Assembly: GCA_945874155.1 (NCBI GenBank) | Contig: CAMCFO010000005.1 | Coordinates: 1 to 64,000 of the forward strand | Source of the DNA: an uncultured Bacteroidales bacterium | GTDB lineage: Bacteria > Bacteroidota > Bacteroidia > Bacteroidales > UBA932 | Direction: 5' to 3' | DNA: 64,000 bases | Shown here: positions 26,105 through 34,997 of the stretch, one piece after another | How the letters are laid out: each line of letters begins with the position of its first letter | How positions within the stretch are numbered: the stretch's first letter is position 1 | Translations under genes and position numbers: made by a program | Notes under the pieces: model-generated | Databases searched by the model: none | Seen by the model: only the letters and a program-made list of their open reading frames with translations | What the model was told of the DNA's origin: nothing

Positions 26105-29044
26105 ATGACACAATCTTTATCTACTGGCAAATTGGTTGACGGTTACAGGAAAGCATTCATAGACTCGCATACTGTAGCCGACCCTGTTTATTCTCCCCAA
26201 CTATTGACTAATCGTGGCGGACAAAAAGTGCTCACAGCAATAGAAAAGGAATTGAAAGGTTGTGATGATTTATTCATTTCAGTTGCTTTCATCACTATGT
26301 CAGGCATAGCCCCTCTTCTTGGGACACTGAAGAATGTGGAGAAAAGAGGTGCTAAAGGAAGGATACTCACGACTGACTATCTTATGTTCAGTGAGCCCAA
26401 GGCACTTGATAAACTTAGCAGTATGAGCAACCTTGAGGTAAGAGTATTTAAGACAGGAGAAAATGATATAGGGTTCCATACCAAAGGGTATATGTTCCAT
26501 AATAATGGTGATTTACGCATTATTGTGGGCAGTTCTAATCTCACCCAGGCTGCAATGTCCAGAAACCACGAATGGAACACAAGGTTTGTTTCTTCTGCTG
26601 AAGGGCAATTTGCTTATGACATTGAAGAAGAATTCAATGACTTATGGAACTCATCAGTTTGTTACACAGACTATCGTAACGAGTACGAAAACCTATACCG
26701 TAACACCCGGAATGAACGCGAAGAAATAAACAAACTCACAAAAAGTTTGGATTTAAGCTATGCGCAGGTACTTCAGCCCAATACTATGCAGCAGGAGTTC
26801 ATCCTGAATATTGAAGAGATTATTCATAAAGGAGGAAAAAGAGCATTGCTGATTTCCGCAACGGGTACGGGAAAAACGTTTGCTTCCGCTTTTGCATTGA
26901 GGAAATTGTTTTCTGATAATGCACTATCAAACAATAAAGCACTCTTCCTATCTCATAGAGAACAAATTAACAAGCAGGCTCTCAAAAGTTACAAAAGAGT
27001 GTTTGGGAGCGATATTCCCATGTCACTCCTAAGTGGCACACATAATGACATTCAGAAGGCCAAGACTGGAAAATTCCTGTTTTCAACTATGAATATGATG
27101 GCCAAACCTGAGGTTATGGAGCAGTTCAGCCCGATGGAATATTCAGTGATTGTCCTTGATGAGTGCCATAGGAGCGGAGCCTCGAGTTATCAGAAGATTA
27201 TTAACTATTTCAAGCCAGACTTGCTGTTGGGAATGTCTGCATCTCCCGAGAGAACCGACGATTTCGATGTATTCAGCCTGTTTGACCATAATATTGCTTG
27301 CGAAATCAGACTTCAGCAGGCCTTGGAAAATGAGCTGCTATGCCCCTTCCATTATTTCGGAATCACAGACCTCGAAATAGACGGGGAAGCAGACGATTTG
27401 TCACTTTTCAGGCAATTGACAGCAGATAGGCGAGTTGAATATATAATCAATCAAGCTGAATATTATGGTTTTAGTGGGGATCGGGTCAAGGGACTGGTAT
27501 TCTGTAGCACAAAACGGGAAGCTTCTGAATTGAGCCGGAAATTCAATCTCACCGGAAAGTACAACACCATAATGCTTAGCGGAGACAATTCTCAGGAGGA
27601 AAGAGAAAACGCGATAGAGAGATTGGTCAATGATAACAGCAGAGATAGACTTGACTATATCTTTACTGTTGACATCTTCAATGAAGGAGTTGATATTCCA
27701 GAAATCAATCAGGTTATAATGCTGCGTCCCACTCAGTCTCCAATAGTATTTGTCCAGCAGCTCGGACGCGGACTCCGAAAGGCTGAAGGGAAGGAATTTG
27801 TCATAGTAATCGATTTTATCGGCAACTACCAGAACAACTACATGATTCCAATTGCTCTTTCCGGGGACAGGAGCGGCAACAAAGACAACATCCGCAGAAG
27901 CCTGATGGAAGGAAACAATCTAATCAAAGGCGCTTCCACTATATTTTTTGATGAAATCTCAAGAGATAGGATTTACAAGTCAATCGATTGTGCAAAACTC
28001 AATAACAGGCGTCTGCTTAGGAAAGAATATCAGGATTTCAAATACAAGATTGGCCGAATCCCATGTTTGAAAGAGTTTGATGACATGGGTGAACTTGACC
28101 CCCTGAGATTAATTGAGACTTGGGGTTCTTATCAAGCCTTTCTGATAGACAGTGATGATGACTATAAGGCCTCATTCACGAGTTACCAACTTAATATTCT
28201 GGAGTTTATATCCAGAAAATTCGCTTCTGGTATGAGGATTCACGAGTTGTCGTTGCTCAATATCTTGATAAATTCTCCCGGTCTGGTTGATTTATGGGAA
28301 GATACCCTCCGGGATAGATATCAACTTCAATTATCTGACCTTACCAGGCAGAGTGTTTTCAATGTCCTGCAAGGTAAATTTTTCCGGGGTGAAACATTCC
28401 GACTGCAGCTGATTGATTTAATGAATGGTACACCTATTCTTTCAAGACAGTTTGAAAAAGCTTTGACCTCTGCATCCTTCAGGGAGGCTGTGAATGAATT
28501 GATTCATTTCGGAATTTTCAGGTATGAAAAAGATTATTCAAGCAATTACCCCGGAACATTGTTTAACTTGAACAAAAAATACACTTACAGCGAGGTGTTC
28601 TGGCTATTGAATTGGAAAGCTGAAGAAGTGTCACTCAACGTTGGAGGTTATAAATATGACACCTATTCCAAAACATACCCGATTTTCATCAATTATGAAA
28701 AAGGAGATGAAGTAAGTGCCAGCACCAGGTATGAAGACCATTTCTTGAATCCTACGACATTGATAGCTGTTTCAAAGAGCCGGCGAAGTCTTGATTCCGA
28801 TGATGTTGTTAATGCCATCAACAGCAAGGACAGGAATATTGTGATGCCCCTTTTTGTCAGAAAGAATAAAGATGATAAGGTTTCAAAAGAATTCTATTTT
28901 TTGGGAACCATTGAGCACAATGGTTTTGCAAAAGAATTCATAATGCCTGGCACAGAAAACATTTCAGCCGTAGAAATCGGTTACAGTTTACACACTCCGG
29001 TAGAACACAATCTTTACGAATACATTACAGAACAATCATTATGA
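26105..29044 (+). CDS. PLD nuclease - SF2 helicase - DUF3427 protein
   Basis: This is a 979-residue three-part protein. Residues ~30-190 are a phospholipase-D-like nuclease domain with one HxK motif (FHTKGYMFHN) and GSSNLT. Residues ~225-570 are an SF2 helicase: Walker A SATGTGKT, DECH box VLDECHRSG, motif III-like GMSASPERTD, and motif VI QLGRGLRK. The rest matches the DUF3427 C-terminal region. Such proteins are seen in Bacteroidota and Firmicutes beside NUDIX hydrolases, as here. They are suspected of acting on foreign DNA, but no function is proven. The stop overlaps the NUDIX start by four bases (ATGA), so they are coupled. Confidence 0.85.
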   Translation: MTQSLSTGKLVDGYRKAFIDSHTVADPVYSPQLLTNRGGQKVLTAIEKELKGCDDLFISVAFITMSGIAPLLGTLKNVEKRGAKGRILTTDYLMFSEPKALDKLSSMSNLEVRVFKTGENDIGFHTKGYMFHNNGDLRIIVGSSNLTQAAMSRNHEWNTRFVSSAEGQFAYDIEEEFNDLWNSSVCYTDYRNEYENLYRNTRNEREEINKLTKSLDLSYAQVLQPNTMQQEFILNIEEIIHKGGKRALLISATGTGKTFASAFALRKLFSDNALSNNKALFLSHREQINKQALKSYKRVFGSDIPMSLLSGTHNDIQKAKTGKFLFSTMNMMAKPEVMEQFSPMEYSVIVLDECHRSGASSYQKIINYFKPDLLLGMSASPERTDDFDVFSLFDHNIACEIRLQQALENELLCPFHYFGITDLEIDGEADDLSLFRQLTADRRVEYIINQAEYYGFSGDRVKGLVFCSTKREASELSRKFNLTGKYNTIMLSGDNSQEERENAIERLVNDNSRDRLDYIFTVDIFNEGVDIPEINQVIMLRPTQSPIVFVQQLGRGLRKAEGKEFVIVIDFIGNYQNNYMIPIALSGDRSGNKDNIRRSLMEGNNLIKGASTIFFDEISRDRIYKSIDCAKLNNRRLLRKEYQDFKYKIGRIPCLKEFDDMGELDPLRLIETWGSYQAFLIDSDDDYKASFTSYQLNILEFISRKFASGMRIHELSLLNILINSPGLVDLWEDTLRDRYQLQLSDLTRQSVFNVLQGKFFRGETFRLQLIDLMNGTPILSRQFEKALTSASFREAVNELIHFGIFRYEKDYSSNYPGTLFNLNKKYTYSEVFWLLNWKAEEVSLNVGGYKYDTYSKTYPIFINYEKGDEVSASTRYEDHFLNPTTLIAVSKSRRSLDSDDVVNAINSKDRNIVMPLFVRKNKDDKVSKEFYFLGTIEHNGFAKEFIMPGTENISAVEIGYSLHTPVEHNLYEYITEQSL

Positions 29045-29465
29045 AACATATAGAGGTAGTAGCAGCCATCATCAGACGAGGCAATGAGATTTTTGCAACA
29101 CAACGCGGATATGGAGAATTCAAAGACTTATGGGAGTTCCCAGGTGGAAAAATTGAACCCGGAGAAAGTCCACAGCAGGCTCTTGTGCGCGAAATCCGCG
29201 AGGAATTGGACGCAACAATCGAGGTCGGAGAACTTCTGCAGACAGTCGAGTGGGACTACCCTACTTTCCATCTCACTCTGCACTGCTTCTGGTGCGAGCT
29301 CACCTGTGAGGCACTGCACCTGAACGAACACGAAGCCGCCTCCTGGCTCGACCGGGAGCATCTGCGCAGCGTGAAGTGGCTACCAGCGGACTATGGGATA
29401 CTGGATGAGATAGACAGGGTGCTACGAGTCTGAAACAGATATTTGCACCATTCGTCTGGAGTGAA
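29016..29465 (+). repeat. 450-bp duplicated NUDIX block, copy 1
   Basis: The last bases of the helicase gene, the whole NUDIX gene and about 30 bases after it recur at 34470-34919 with a handful of substitutions. In copy 1 the block begins inside the helicase coding region (ACGAATACATTACAG). Confidence 0.9.
29041..29433 (+). CDS. NUDIX pyrophosphohydrolase (MutT-like), copy 1
   Basis: This 130-residue enzyme has the NUDIX box GGKIEPGESPQQALVREI and REEL (GX5EX7REUXEEXGU). It is of the small (deoxy)nucleoside triphosphate pyrophosphohydrolase type, cytosolic. It is translationally coupled to the PLD-helicase gene, so a joint role is likely, for example clearing modified nucleotides. The copy at 34495 differs by two or three bases, one changing a residue near the C terminus (Gly to Val). 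Confidence 0.88.
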   Translation: MKHIEVVAAIIRRGNEIFATQRGYGEFKDLWEFPGGKIEPGESPQQALVREIREELDATIEVGELLQTVEWDYPTFHLTLHCFWCELTCEALHLNEHEAASWLDREHLRSVKWLPADYGILDEIDRVLRV

Positions 29466-29537
29466 GCCGCTCTTCTTCACTCGGGCTCGAACTGGCAATG
29501 CAGATCGATGATGTCTTCAGATGCTGCAGTCCATATT

Positions 29538-30902
29538 CTATTCGACCGGTATTGTTTCAATATGCTCAAGAACCCTGTCCAGCTGACCGACATAATAGAA
29601 CGGGAGGTTAATCAGTTTGAACTGCTTGTTCTCAGGGGTGGGAGTATGCAGATCCTGGATAAAGAAGCCCCCGCTCCACACCCTGACGGCAACGACATCC
29701 TGGTCGCTGTTGTTCACGAAAGAATGAATCGACCTCAGATGTGCATTCGTGCCTGACTTGACCTCGATCGGTACTATGCCGGTCATTGACGGCCAGATGA
29801 AGTCCACTTCCGCAGTAGTTCCTGCCTTGTCCCTCATCCAGAAACACTGTTCCTCCTTGTAATGCCTGTCGAGTACCGGCTTGAGTTCCTGAGCCACTAT
29901 CTGCTCGGCAGCCCTCCCCCTCCAGGTATCCTGCAGGTCCTTGTTCTGCAGATACTCCAGCTGGATTCCGGCCACATAGTTGGTCAGCCCGCTGTCCAGC
30001 ATGATAAGCTTGGGGCTTCTCCTCTTTGCAGGCAAGGCAGGCAAAGAAGTGGAAGTGACAGGATAGTCGAGGGAAAGCAGATAGGCCTTCTCGAGTATGT
30101 TCATTGCCCCGTGTATCTGCTTTGAAGAGTAGCTGCTCTCACCGAACTTGTCGAAGGTGATAGTCTGTGCCGCACTCTTCCATGCCGTAGAGAGTATATG
30201 CTGAAGAATGCCTGACTGCTCCTCCTTCCTGACGAACTTGCCCGCATCCTCCGTATAGCCCTTGACCAGGGAATTGAAGATAGGCGAAAGGCGTTCTATG
30301 TCACCGGTCTCCACATACTCCGAAACTGCCTCCGGCATCCCTCCGATCAGCGCATACCTGTTGAACTCCCAAGTGAGGTCTTCATGAAGAAGCGTGTGCG
30401 CATTGAGGCCCCGTACCGACTCCGCCCAGTCATCATACCCCTTGGCTTCGAGATACTCCACGAACGAGAACGGGCGCAGGGTGAGATATTCCACCCTGCC
30501 TACCGGAAAGGAGATGCGTTTCTTCGTGAGCACCTGCAACCGGCTTCCGGCCGCTATCACATAGACCCAAGGAAGGTCCTCATAAAAATACCTGAGCATC
30601 GCCACCGCTTCCGGCACTTCCTGAATCTCATCAATGAACAGCAGGGTCCTCTTGTCACGGTCCTGGGTGATGTGATGCTTGAGACACACGTACTGCCACA
30701 CTTCGGGAGCGGTCTTGAACCTGCGGAACACCTCGGCATCATCCTTCTCAAGGTTAAGGCTGACGAAAGAGTCGAAGTCCTTTCCGAACTCCTCCACGAG
30801 GGTGGTCTTCCCGACCTGTCTGGCACCTCTGAGAACCAGCGGCTTTCTTTTCTTGCGCCCGGCCCATCCCCTGAGCTGGGCCATAATTTCACGTTTGTAC
30901 AT
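29538..30902 (-). CDS. AAA ATPase with DUF4143 nuclease-like domain
   Basis: This 454-residue protein has Walker A GARQVGKT, Walker B TLLFIDEIQE, and sensor IAAGSRLQ. The C-terminal domain carries an intact PD-(D/E)XK-like core, AEVDFIWP then IVPIEVKSG. It lies between the two hipBA/NUDIX cassettes and points the other way. It is GC-richer than the ATPase at 8523, so the paralogs were not produced by recent duplication. The function is unknown. Confidence 0.86.
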   Translation of the reverse strand: MYKREIMAQLRGWAGRKKRKPLVLRGARQVGKTTLVEEFGKDFDSFVSLNLEKDDAEVFRRFKTAPEVWQYVCLKHHITQDRDKRTLLFIDEIQEVPEAVAMLRYFYEDLPWVYVIAAGSRLQVLTKKRISFPVGRVEYLTLRPFSFVEYLEAKGYDDWAESVRGLNAHTLLHEDLTWEFNRYALIGGMPEAVSEYVETGDIERLSPIFNSLVKGYTEDAGKFVRKEEQSGILQHILSTAWKSAAQTITFDKFGESSYSSKQIHGAMNILEKAYLLSLDYPVTSTSLPALPAKRRSPKLIMLDSGLTNYVAGIQLEYLQNKDLQDTWRGRAAEQIVAQELKPVLDRHYKEEQCFWMRDKAGTTAEVDFIWPSMTGIVPIEVKSGTNAHLRSIHSFVNNSDQDVVAVRVWSGGFFIQDLHTPTPENKQFKLINLPFYYVGQLDRVLEHIETIPVE

Positions 30903-31010
30903 AATTGCTCCTGTTACAGAGACAAATATACAAAACTTTCCAAATTAATAGGCAAGATTCACAAAATAATTGCCGAATGTATAGGCATAACGTGGGTAAT
31001 ATTTGCCCAG

Positions 31011-32727
31011 ATTTCCCGGTTGAGTAGTCTAACTTACAAATATAATCAATTTTCAAAACAAAGCGCTTCTCTATCTGCATCTTGCTGACGGAACGACCAA
31101 CCTCATCTGCGATGCGCAGACCCATTCAGACGAGTCCCTGGGCGGGGGTCCCGGATGGTGGAATTAGAATATTACAGAATCAAAAAAATATTAAACAAAT
31201 TTTCAAAGGGCTTTGTGTAGCTACAAAGTTTAAATTTAGAAAAACCCCCAAATGGGGCTTTGTGTTTGTTTTTGAAATAAAGTCAGTATCTTTGCAATAA
31301 ATAAGATGTTATTTGTTAGCAAGCTAAAATCAGATTATGAACAATATATTGTTACTTAATGTTGCTAATCCGAGTGATATTGCCCTGCAGATTGCAGCAA
31401 GAGTAAAGGCTCGCCGTCTGGAATTGAATCTGACACAGGAGGGCTTGGCATCAAGAGCAGGCGTTAAGTTTGCCACTTATCGCCGTTTTGAGCAGACTGG
31501 CGAAATATCTTTGCGAGGGTTGTTGCAAGTCGGTTTTGCACTGAACTGCCTTGATGAATTTAACGACCTCTTTGCACAAAAGCAGTATCAGTCGCTTGAT
31601 GATGTGCTGAACGAACAGCGTGTTAATCGTAAACGAGGTAAGAAAAATGAATAGCATTAAACAGATTGAGGTCATCTATGCAGACCACGTTGTTGGTCGC
31701 TTGGCTTTGACCAAGGAGAGATTCTGTGCATTTGAATACTCCGCGGAGTGGTTAGCCTCCGGCTTTTCTATTTCTCCATTTGAATTACCCTTAAGAAGTG
31801 GCGTATTCATTGCCAAATCACAACCTTTTGATGGAGGATTTGGCGTTTTCGATGATTGTCTGCCAGATGGATGGGGATTGCTTATCCTCGATAGATATAT
31901 ACAAAAGCAAGGCATAAACCCTCGCAACCTAACCCTTCTTGACCGCCTTGCACTAGTCGGCTCTACGGGACGAGGCGCCTTGGAATTCAGACCGGATAAA
32001 AGTGCTCTTACAAAACAAGAGTATGCCGATTTCGAGAAACTCGCATTAGAGGCCGAGCAGATTCTTGACAGTGATGATTATACCGGTGAGGGTATCGAGG
32101 AGTTTCAACGCCGAGGAGGTTCACCCGGTGGTGCTCGTCCGAAGATTTTCACTCGCCACGAGGGTAAGGAGTGGTTGGTTAAGTTCCGCGCGAAAAAAGA
32201 CCCTAAGCGCATTGGTCGTGATGAGTATAACTATTCACTGCTTGCGAAGGAGTGTGGTATCGAGATGCCGGAAACACGACTCTTTGAAGATAAGTTTTTC
32301 GGTGTAGAGAGATTTGACCGCACGCCAAGCGGCAAACTTCATGTGGTGAGTATCGCCGGACTTATCGGTGCTGACTATCGTATGCCAAGTATTGATTACT
32401 TACACATCTTTCAGGTATGTGCTGCACTTACTCATAGTGTAGCAGAACTATGGAAGGTATATCGCTTAATGGTATTCAACTACTTGATAGAGAATAAAGA
32501 TGACCACGCCAAGAACTTCGCATTCATCTATCGGGATGGAGAATGGCACTTCTCGCCCGCATACGACCTCTTGCCAAGCGATGGCATGAATGGTTTTCAC
32601 ACCACATCTATAAATGATAGCATTGAGCCAACTAAAGATGATTTGATTACCATTGCCATTAAGGCTGGCCTCAACAAAATAGAGGCGGAGGGGATTTTTG
32701 TGTCTATGAAATCTATCATCAAACAAA
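31011..32727 (+). repeat. 1.7-kb duplicated hipBA block, copy 2
   Basis: This is the second copy of 24236-25952. It begins at the same ATTTCCCGG and ends in the last codons of hipA. It carries the same terminator (31239-31258), promoter (31287-31294) and palindrome, so regulation should be identical. Confidence 0.9.
31337..31654 (+). CDS. hipB: HipB-like antitoxin / XRE regulator, copy 2
   Basis: The protein is identical in sequence to the one at 24562. The two antitoxins would be fully interchangeable, so each can neutralise either HipA. The stop overlaps the hipA start by eight bases. Confidence 0.87.
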   Translation: MNNILLLNVANPSDIALQIAARVKARRLELNLTQEGLASRAGVKFATYRRFEQTGEISLRGLLQVGFALNCLDEFNDLFAQKQYQSLDDVLNEQRVNRKRGKKNE

Positions 32728-32744
32728 AACATTTGATAATATGA
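31647..32744 (+). CDS. hipA: HipA-like kinase toxin, copy 2
   Basis: This protein of 365 residues is nearly identical to the HipA at 24872. The visible changes are Glu to Gly near the C terminus (EGIF) and a different last few residues (KHLII), where the duplicated block ends. All kinase signatures are present (GGSPGGARPK, NKDDHAKN, SPAYD). A third, unrelated hipBA pair starts about 100 bases downstream. Confidence 0.87.
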   Translation: MNSIKQIEVIYADHVVGRLALTKERFCAFEYSAEWLASGFSISPFELPLRSGVFIAKSQPFDGGFGVFDDCLPDGWGLLILDRYIQKQGINPRNLTLLDRLALVGSTGRGALEFRPDKSALTKQEYADFEKLALEAEQILDSDDYTGEGIEEFQRRGGSPGGARPKIFTRHEGKEWLVKFRAKKDPKRIGRDEYNYSLLAKECGIEMPETRLFEDKFFGVERFDRTPSGKLHVVSIAGLIGADYRMPSIDYLHIFQVCAALTHSVAELWKVYRLMVFNYLIENKDDHAKNFAFIYRDGEWHFSPAYDLLPSDGMNGFHTTSINDSIEPTKDDLITIAIKAGLNKIEAEGIFVSMKSIIKQKHLII

Positions 32745-32814
32745 AGGAGGAAAGGGCATCAGTGCACATTTTGCTATTTTGTCTGAATAATGTGTGAATT
32801 TTCGGGATAATGCT

Positions 32815-32837
32815 TATATTTGTATCACAAATGATAC
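32815..32837 (+). promoter_or_regulatory. Promoter with overlapping operator of the second hipBA pair
   Basis: TATATTTG (32815-32822) is a -7 box. The palindrome GTATCACAAATGATAC (32822-32837) overlaps its last base and ends four bases before the hipB ATG at 32842. HipB-type proteins bind such inverted repeats, so this is a candidate autorepression site. Confidence 0.6.
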
Positions 32838-32841
32838 TAAA

Positions 32842-33189
32842 ATGAAGACTATATTCGATAGATACACCATTTACGATTTCTCAGATGAAGCCATAATCCT
32901 TGAAATATGCGAGAAGATCAGGAAGCTGAGACGCAGTTGCTGCATTTCGCAGACAGAGCTTGCCCAGAAAAGCGGTGTCTCCATTGCATCCATCAAGAGA
33001 ATAGAAACAGGATCTGTCACAGACCTTAATATCTGCACCTTAATAAAGATTCTTCGCGCCTGTGGCAAGCTTGAGGGAATGGCTGAACTTATCCCGGATG
33101 TTCCTGATTCTCCTTTCCTCATTGACCAGAAGACAGGTAAGATCCGCAAGAATTGCCGTTCATCGTATAAAACCTCTGCTTCATTATGA
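32842..33189 (+). CDS. hipB: HipB-like XRE regulator, divergent type
   Basis: This 115-residue antitoxin-type protein has an XRE helix-turn-helix (CISQTELAQKSGVSIASIKR). It is unlike the other HipB in sequence. The start at 32842 (MKTIFDRYT) is fixed by the promoter/operator just before it; the earlier ATG at 32794 lies upstream of the -7 box. Its TGA overlaps the HipA ATG (ATGA). Confidence 0.83.
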   Translation: MKTIFDRYTIYDFSDEAIILEICEKIRKLRRSCCISQTELAQKSGVSIASIKRIETGSVTDLNICTLIKILRACGKLEGMAELIPDVPDSPFLIDQKTGKIRKNCRSSYKTSASL

Positions 33190-34439
33190 CACGCAGTCCT
33201 CTTACTGTAAATGTGATGCTATGGGGAACCTGCATAGGCAGGCTCTCTTGGGATGCCGACAAACAGCTGTCAGTATTCCAGTTCACGGAAGACTATCTGA
33301 AGTGTCCATACGACATCTGTCCGTCAACTCACAGAAAGGGAACGGGGATATCGGCTGCATTCTTCGGAAAAGCCGGAGACCTGTATCAGGGCCTACCGGA
33401 ATTCATAGCGGACTCCTTGCCGGATAAGTGGGGTTCTTCACTCTTTGACCGGTGGATGACGGACAACAATGTCAGTCTTATGGATTCGACTCCCCTTCTG
33501 AAGCTTTCATACATCGGAAAACGCGCAATGGGTGCTCTGGAGTTTGTTCCAAACTATCCCGAAGGGAACGATACGGAATCATTGAACATATCTTCTCTTG
33601 CCTCCCTTGCTGCTGAAGTCTATAAGGATAGATCCAAAGCTGTGCTTTCAGGAATAGAGAGCATTACGATGAAGAAACTCATCTATCTCGGAACATCAGC
33701 CGGTGGCAAACGTCCGAAAGCTGTTGTTGCATACAATCCAAAGACAGGCGAGTTCCGTTCCGGGCAGGTGGATCTTCCGGAAGACTTCACGCACTACATC
33801 ATCAAGTTCAAGGAAGACCCCGAGACTCCGACCTCCGAGATAGAAATGATATGGCATGAGATGGCCAAGGAATCCGGCATATCCATGATGCCATGTTTCT
33901 TGAAGGAAGTGGATGGTATCAATCATTTCATCACCCAACGATTCGACCGGATTGGTTCCGAGAAAGTCTTTACACAAACCCTGGCCGCCATAATGCCTGG
34001 AGCAGATGACTATTTGAAACTGGCATGGCTTTCAAACACCCTTGGCCTGCCGCAGGAGGATCGTGACCAGATATTCATCCGAATGGCATTCAACTTTGTT
34101 GCCGGTGTGTCAGATGACCACAGCAAGAACTTCTCTTTCATTATGGACAAAAACGGAAGGTGGAGACTGTCTCCAGCTTATGACGTGATGTTCACGGCAA
34201 ACATTTGGGAAGACCGTTCGGCCCACATCCATTCTCTCGGTATCATGGGGAAAAAATCCGCCGTGACAATAGCAGACTTCATGGATTTCGCGGAAGATTT
34301 TGTCGAAAACCCGAAGGAAAAAATAGAGACGGTCATAAATGCTGTCGCAAAGTTCGGACAATGGTGTGACCACTACAATGTCGATGCAGGCATAAAGAAG
34401 CTCATCCAGAATGCCCTTGACTTAATCAGGCCAAAATAG
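33186..34439 (+). CDS. hipA: HipA-like kinase toxin, divergent type
   Basis: This 417-residue HipA has the loop GTSAGGKRPKAVV, the hinge ITQRFDR, the catalytic SDDHSKNFSF and the segment SPAYDVMF. It is of the longer class with an extra N-terminal part (residues ~1-60). Target and role are unknown beyond family membership. It occupies the place that the PLD-helicase takes in the first cassette and is followed by the second NUDIX copy after 55 bases. Confidence 0.87.
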   Translation: MTRSPLTVNVMLWGTCIGRLSWDADKQLSVFQFTEDYLKCPYDICPSTHRKGTGISAAFFGKAGDLYQGLPEFIADSLPDKWGSSLFDRWMTDNNVSLMDSTPLLKLSYIGKRAMGALEFVPNYPEGNDTESLNISSLASLAAEVYKDRSKAVLSGIESITMKKLIYLGTSAGGKRPKAVVAYNPKTGEFRSGQVDLPEDFTHYIIKFKEDPETPTSEIEMIWHEMAKESGISMMPCFLKEVDGINHFITQRFDRIGSEKVFTQTLAAIMPGADDYLKLAWLSNTLGLPQEDRDQIFIRMAFNFVAGVSDDHSKNFSFIMDKNGRWRLSPAYDVMFTANIWEDRSAHIHSLGIMGKKSAVTIADFMDFAEDFVENPKEKIETVINAVAKFGQWCDHYNVDAGIKKLIQNALDLIRPK

Positions 34440-34469
34440 ACGGAAAAAGAAATCAGTTGGACTACGCAA

Positions 34470-34919
34470 ACGAATACATTACAGAACAATCATTATGAAA
34501 CATATAGAGGTAGTAGCAGCCATCATCAGACGAGGCAATGAGATTTTTGCAACACAACGCGGATATGGAGAATTCAAAGACTTATGGGAGTTCCCAGGTG
34601 GAAAAATTGAACCCGGAGAAAGTCCACAGCAGGCTCTTGTGCGCGAAATCCGCGAGGAATTGGACGCAACAATCGAGGTCGGAGAACTTCTGCAGACAGT
34701 CGAGTGGGACTACCCTACTTTCCATCTCACTCTGCACTGCTTCTGGTGCGAGCTCACCTGTGAGGCACTGCACCTGAACGAACACGAAGCCGCCTCCTGG
34801 CTCGACCGGGAGCATCTGCGCAGCGTGAAGTGGCTGCCTGCGGACTATGTGATACTGGATGAGATAGACAGGGTGCTACGAGTCTGAAACAGATACTTGC
34901 ACCATTCGTCTGGAGTGAA
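34470..34919 (+). repeat. 450-bp duplicated NUDIX block, copy 2
   Basis: This is the second copy of 29016-29465. Here it starts 30 bases after the divergent hipA stop rather than in a helicase gene. Confidence 0.9.
34495..34887 (+). CDS. NUDIX pyrophosphohydrolase (MutT-like), copy 2
   Basis: This is the same 130-residue NUDIX enzyme as at 29041, with the NUDIX box intact. It has lost the coupled helicase gene but kept the short upstream sequence with the ATGA context. Whether it is well transcribed is unclear; it may be read from the hipBA promoter. Confidence 0.86.
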   Translation: MKHIEVVAAIIRRGNEIFATQRGYGEFKDLWEFPGGKIEPGESPQQALVREIREELDATIEVGELLQTVEWDYPTFHLTLHCFWCELTCEALHLNEHEAASWLDREHLRSVKWLPADYVILDEIDRVLRV

Positions 34920-34997
34920 CCACGCTCTGCTGCAATTCTGCGGCAGGATTTTCTCCTGCCATGTTATTGCAGTGAAATATCGCATATTTGCAGCTAA

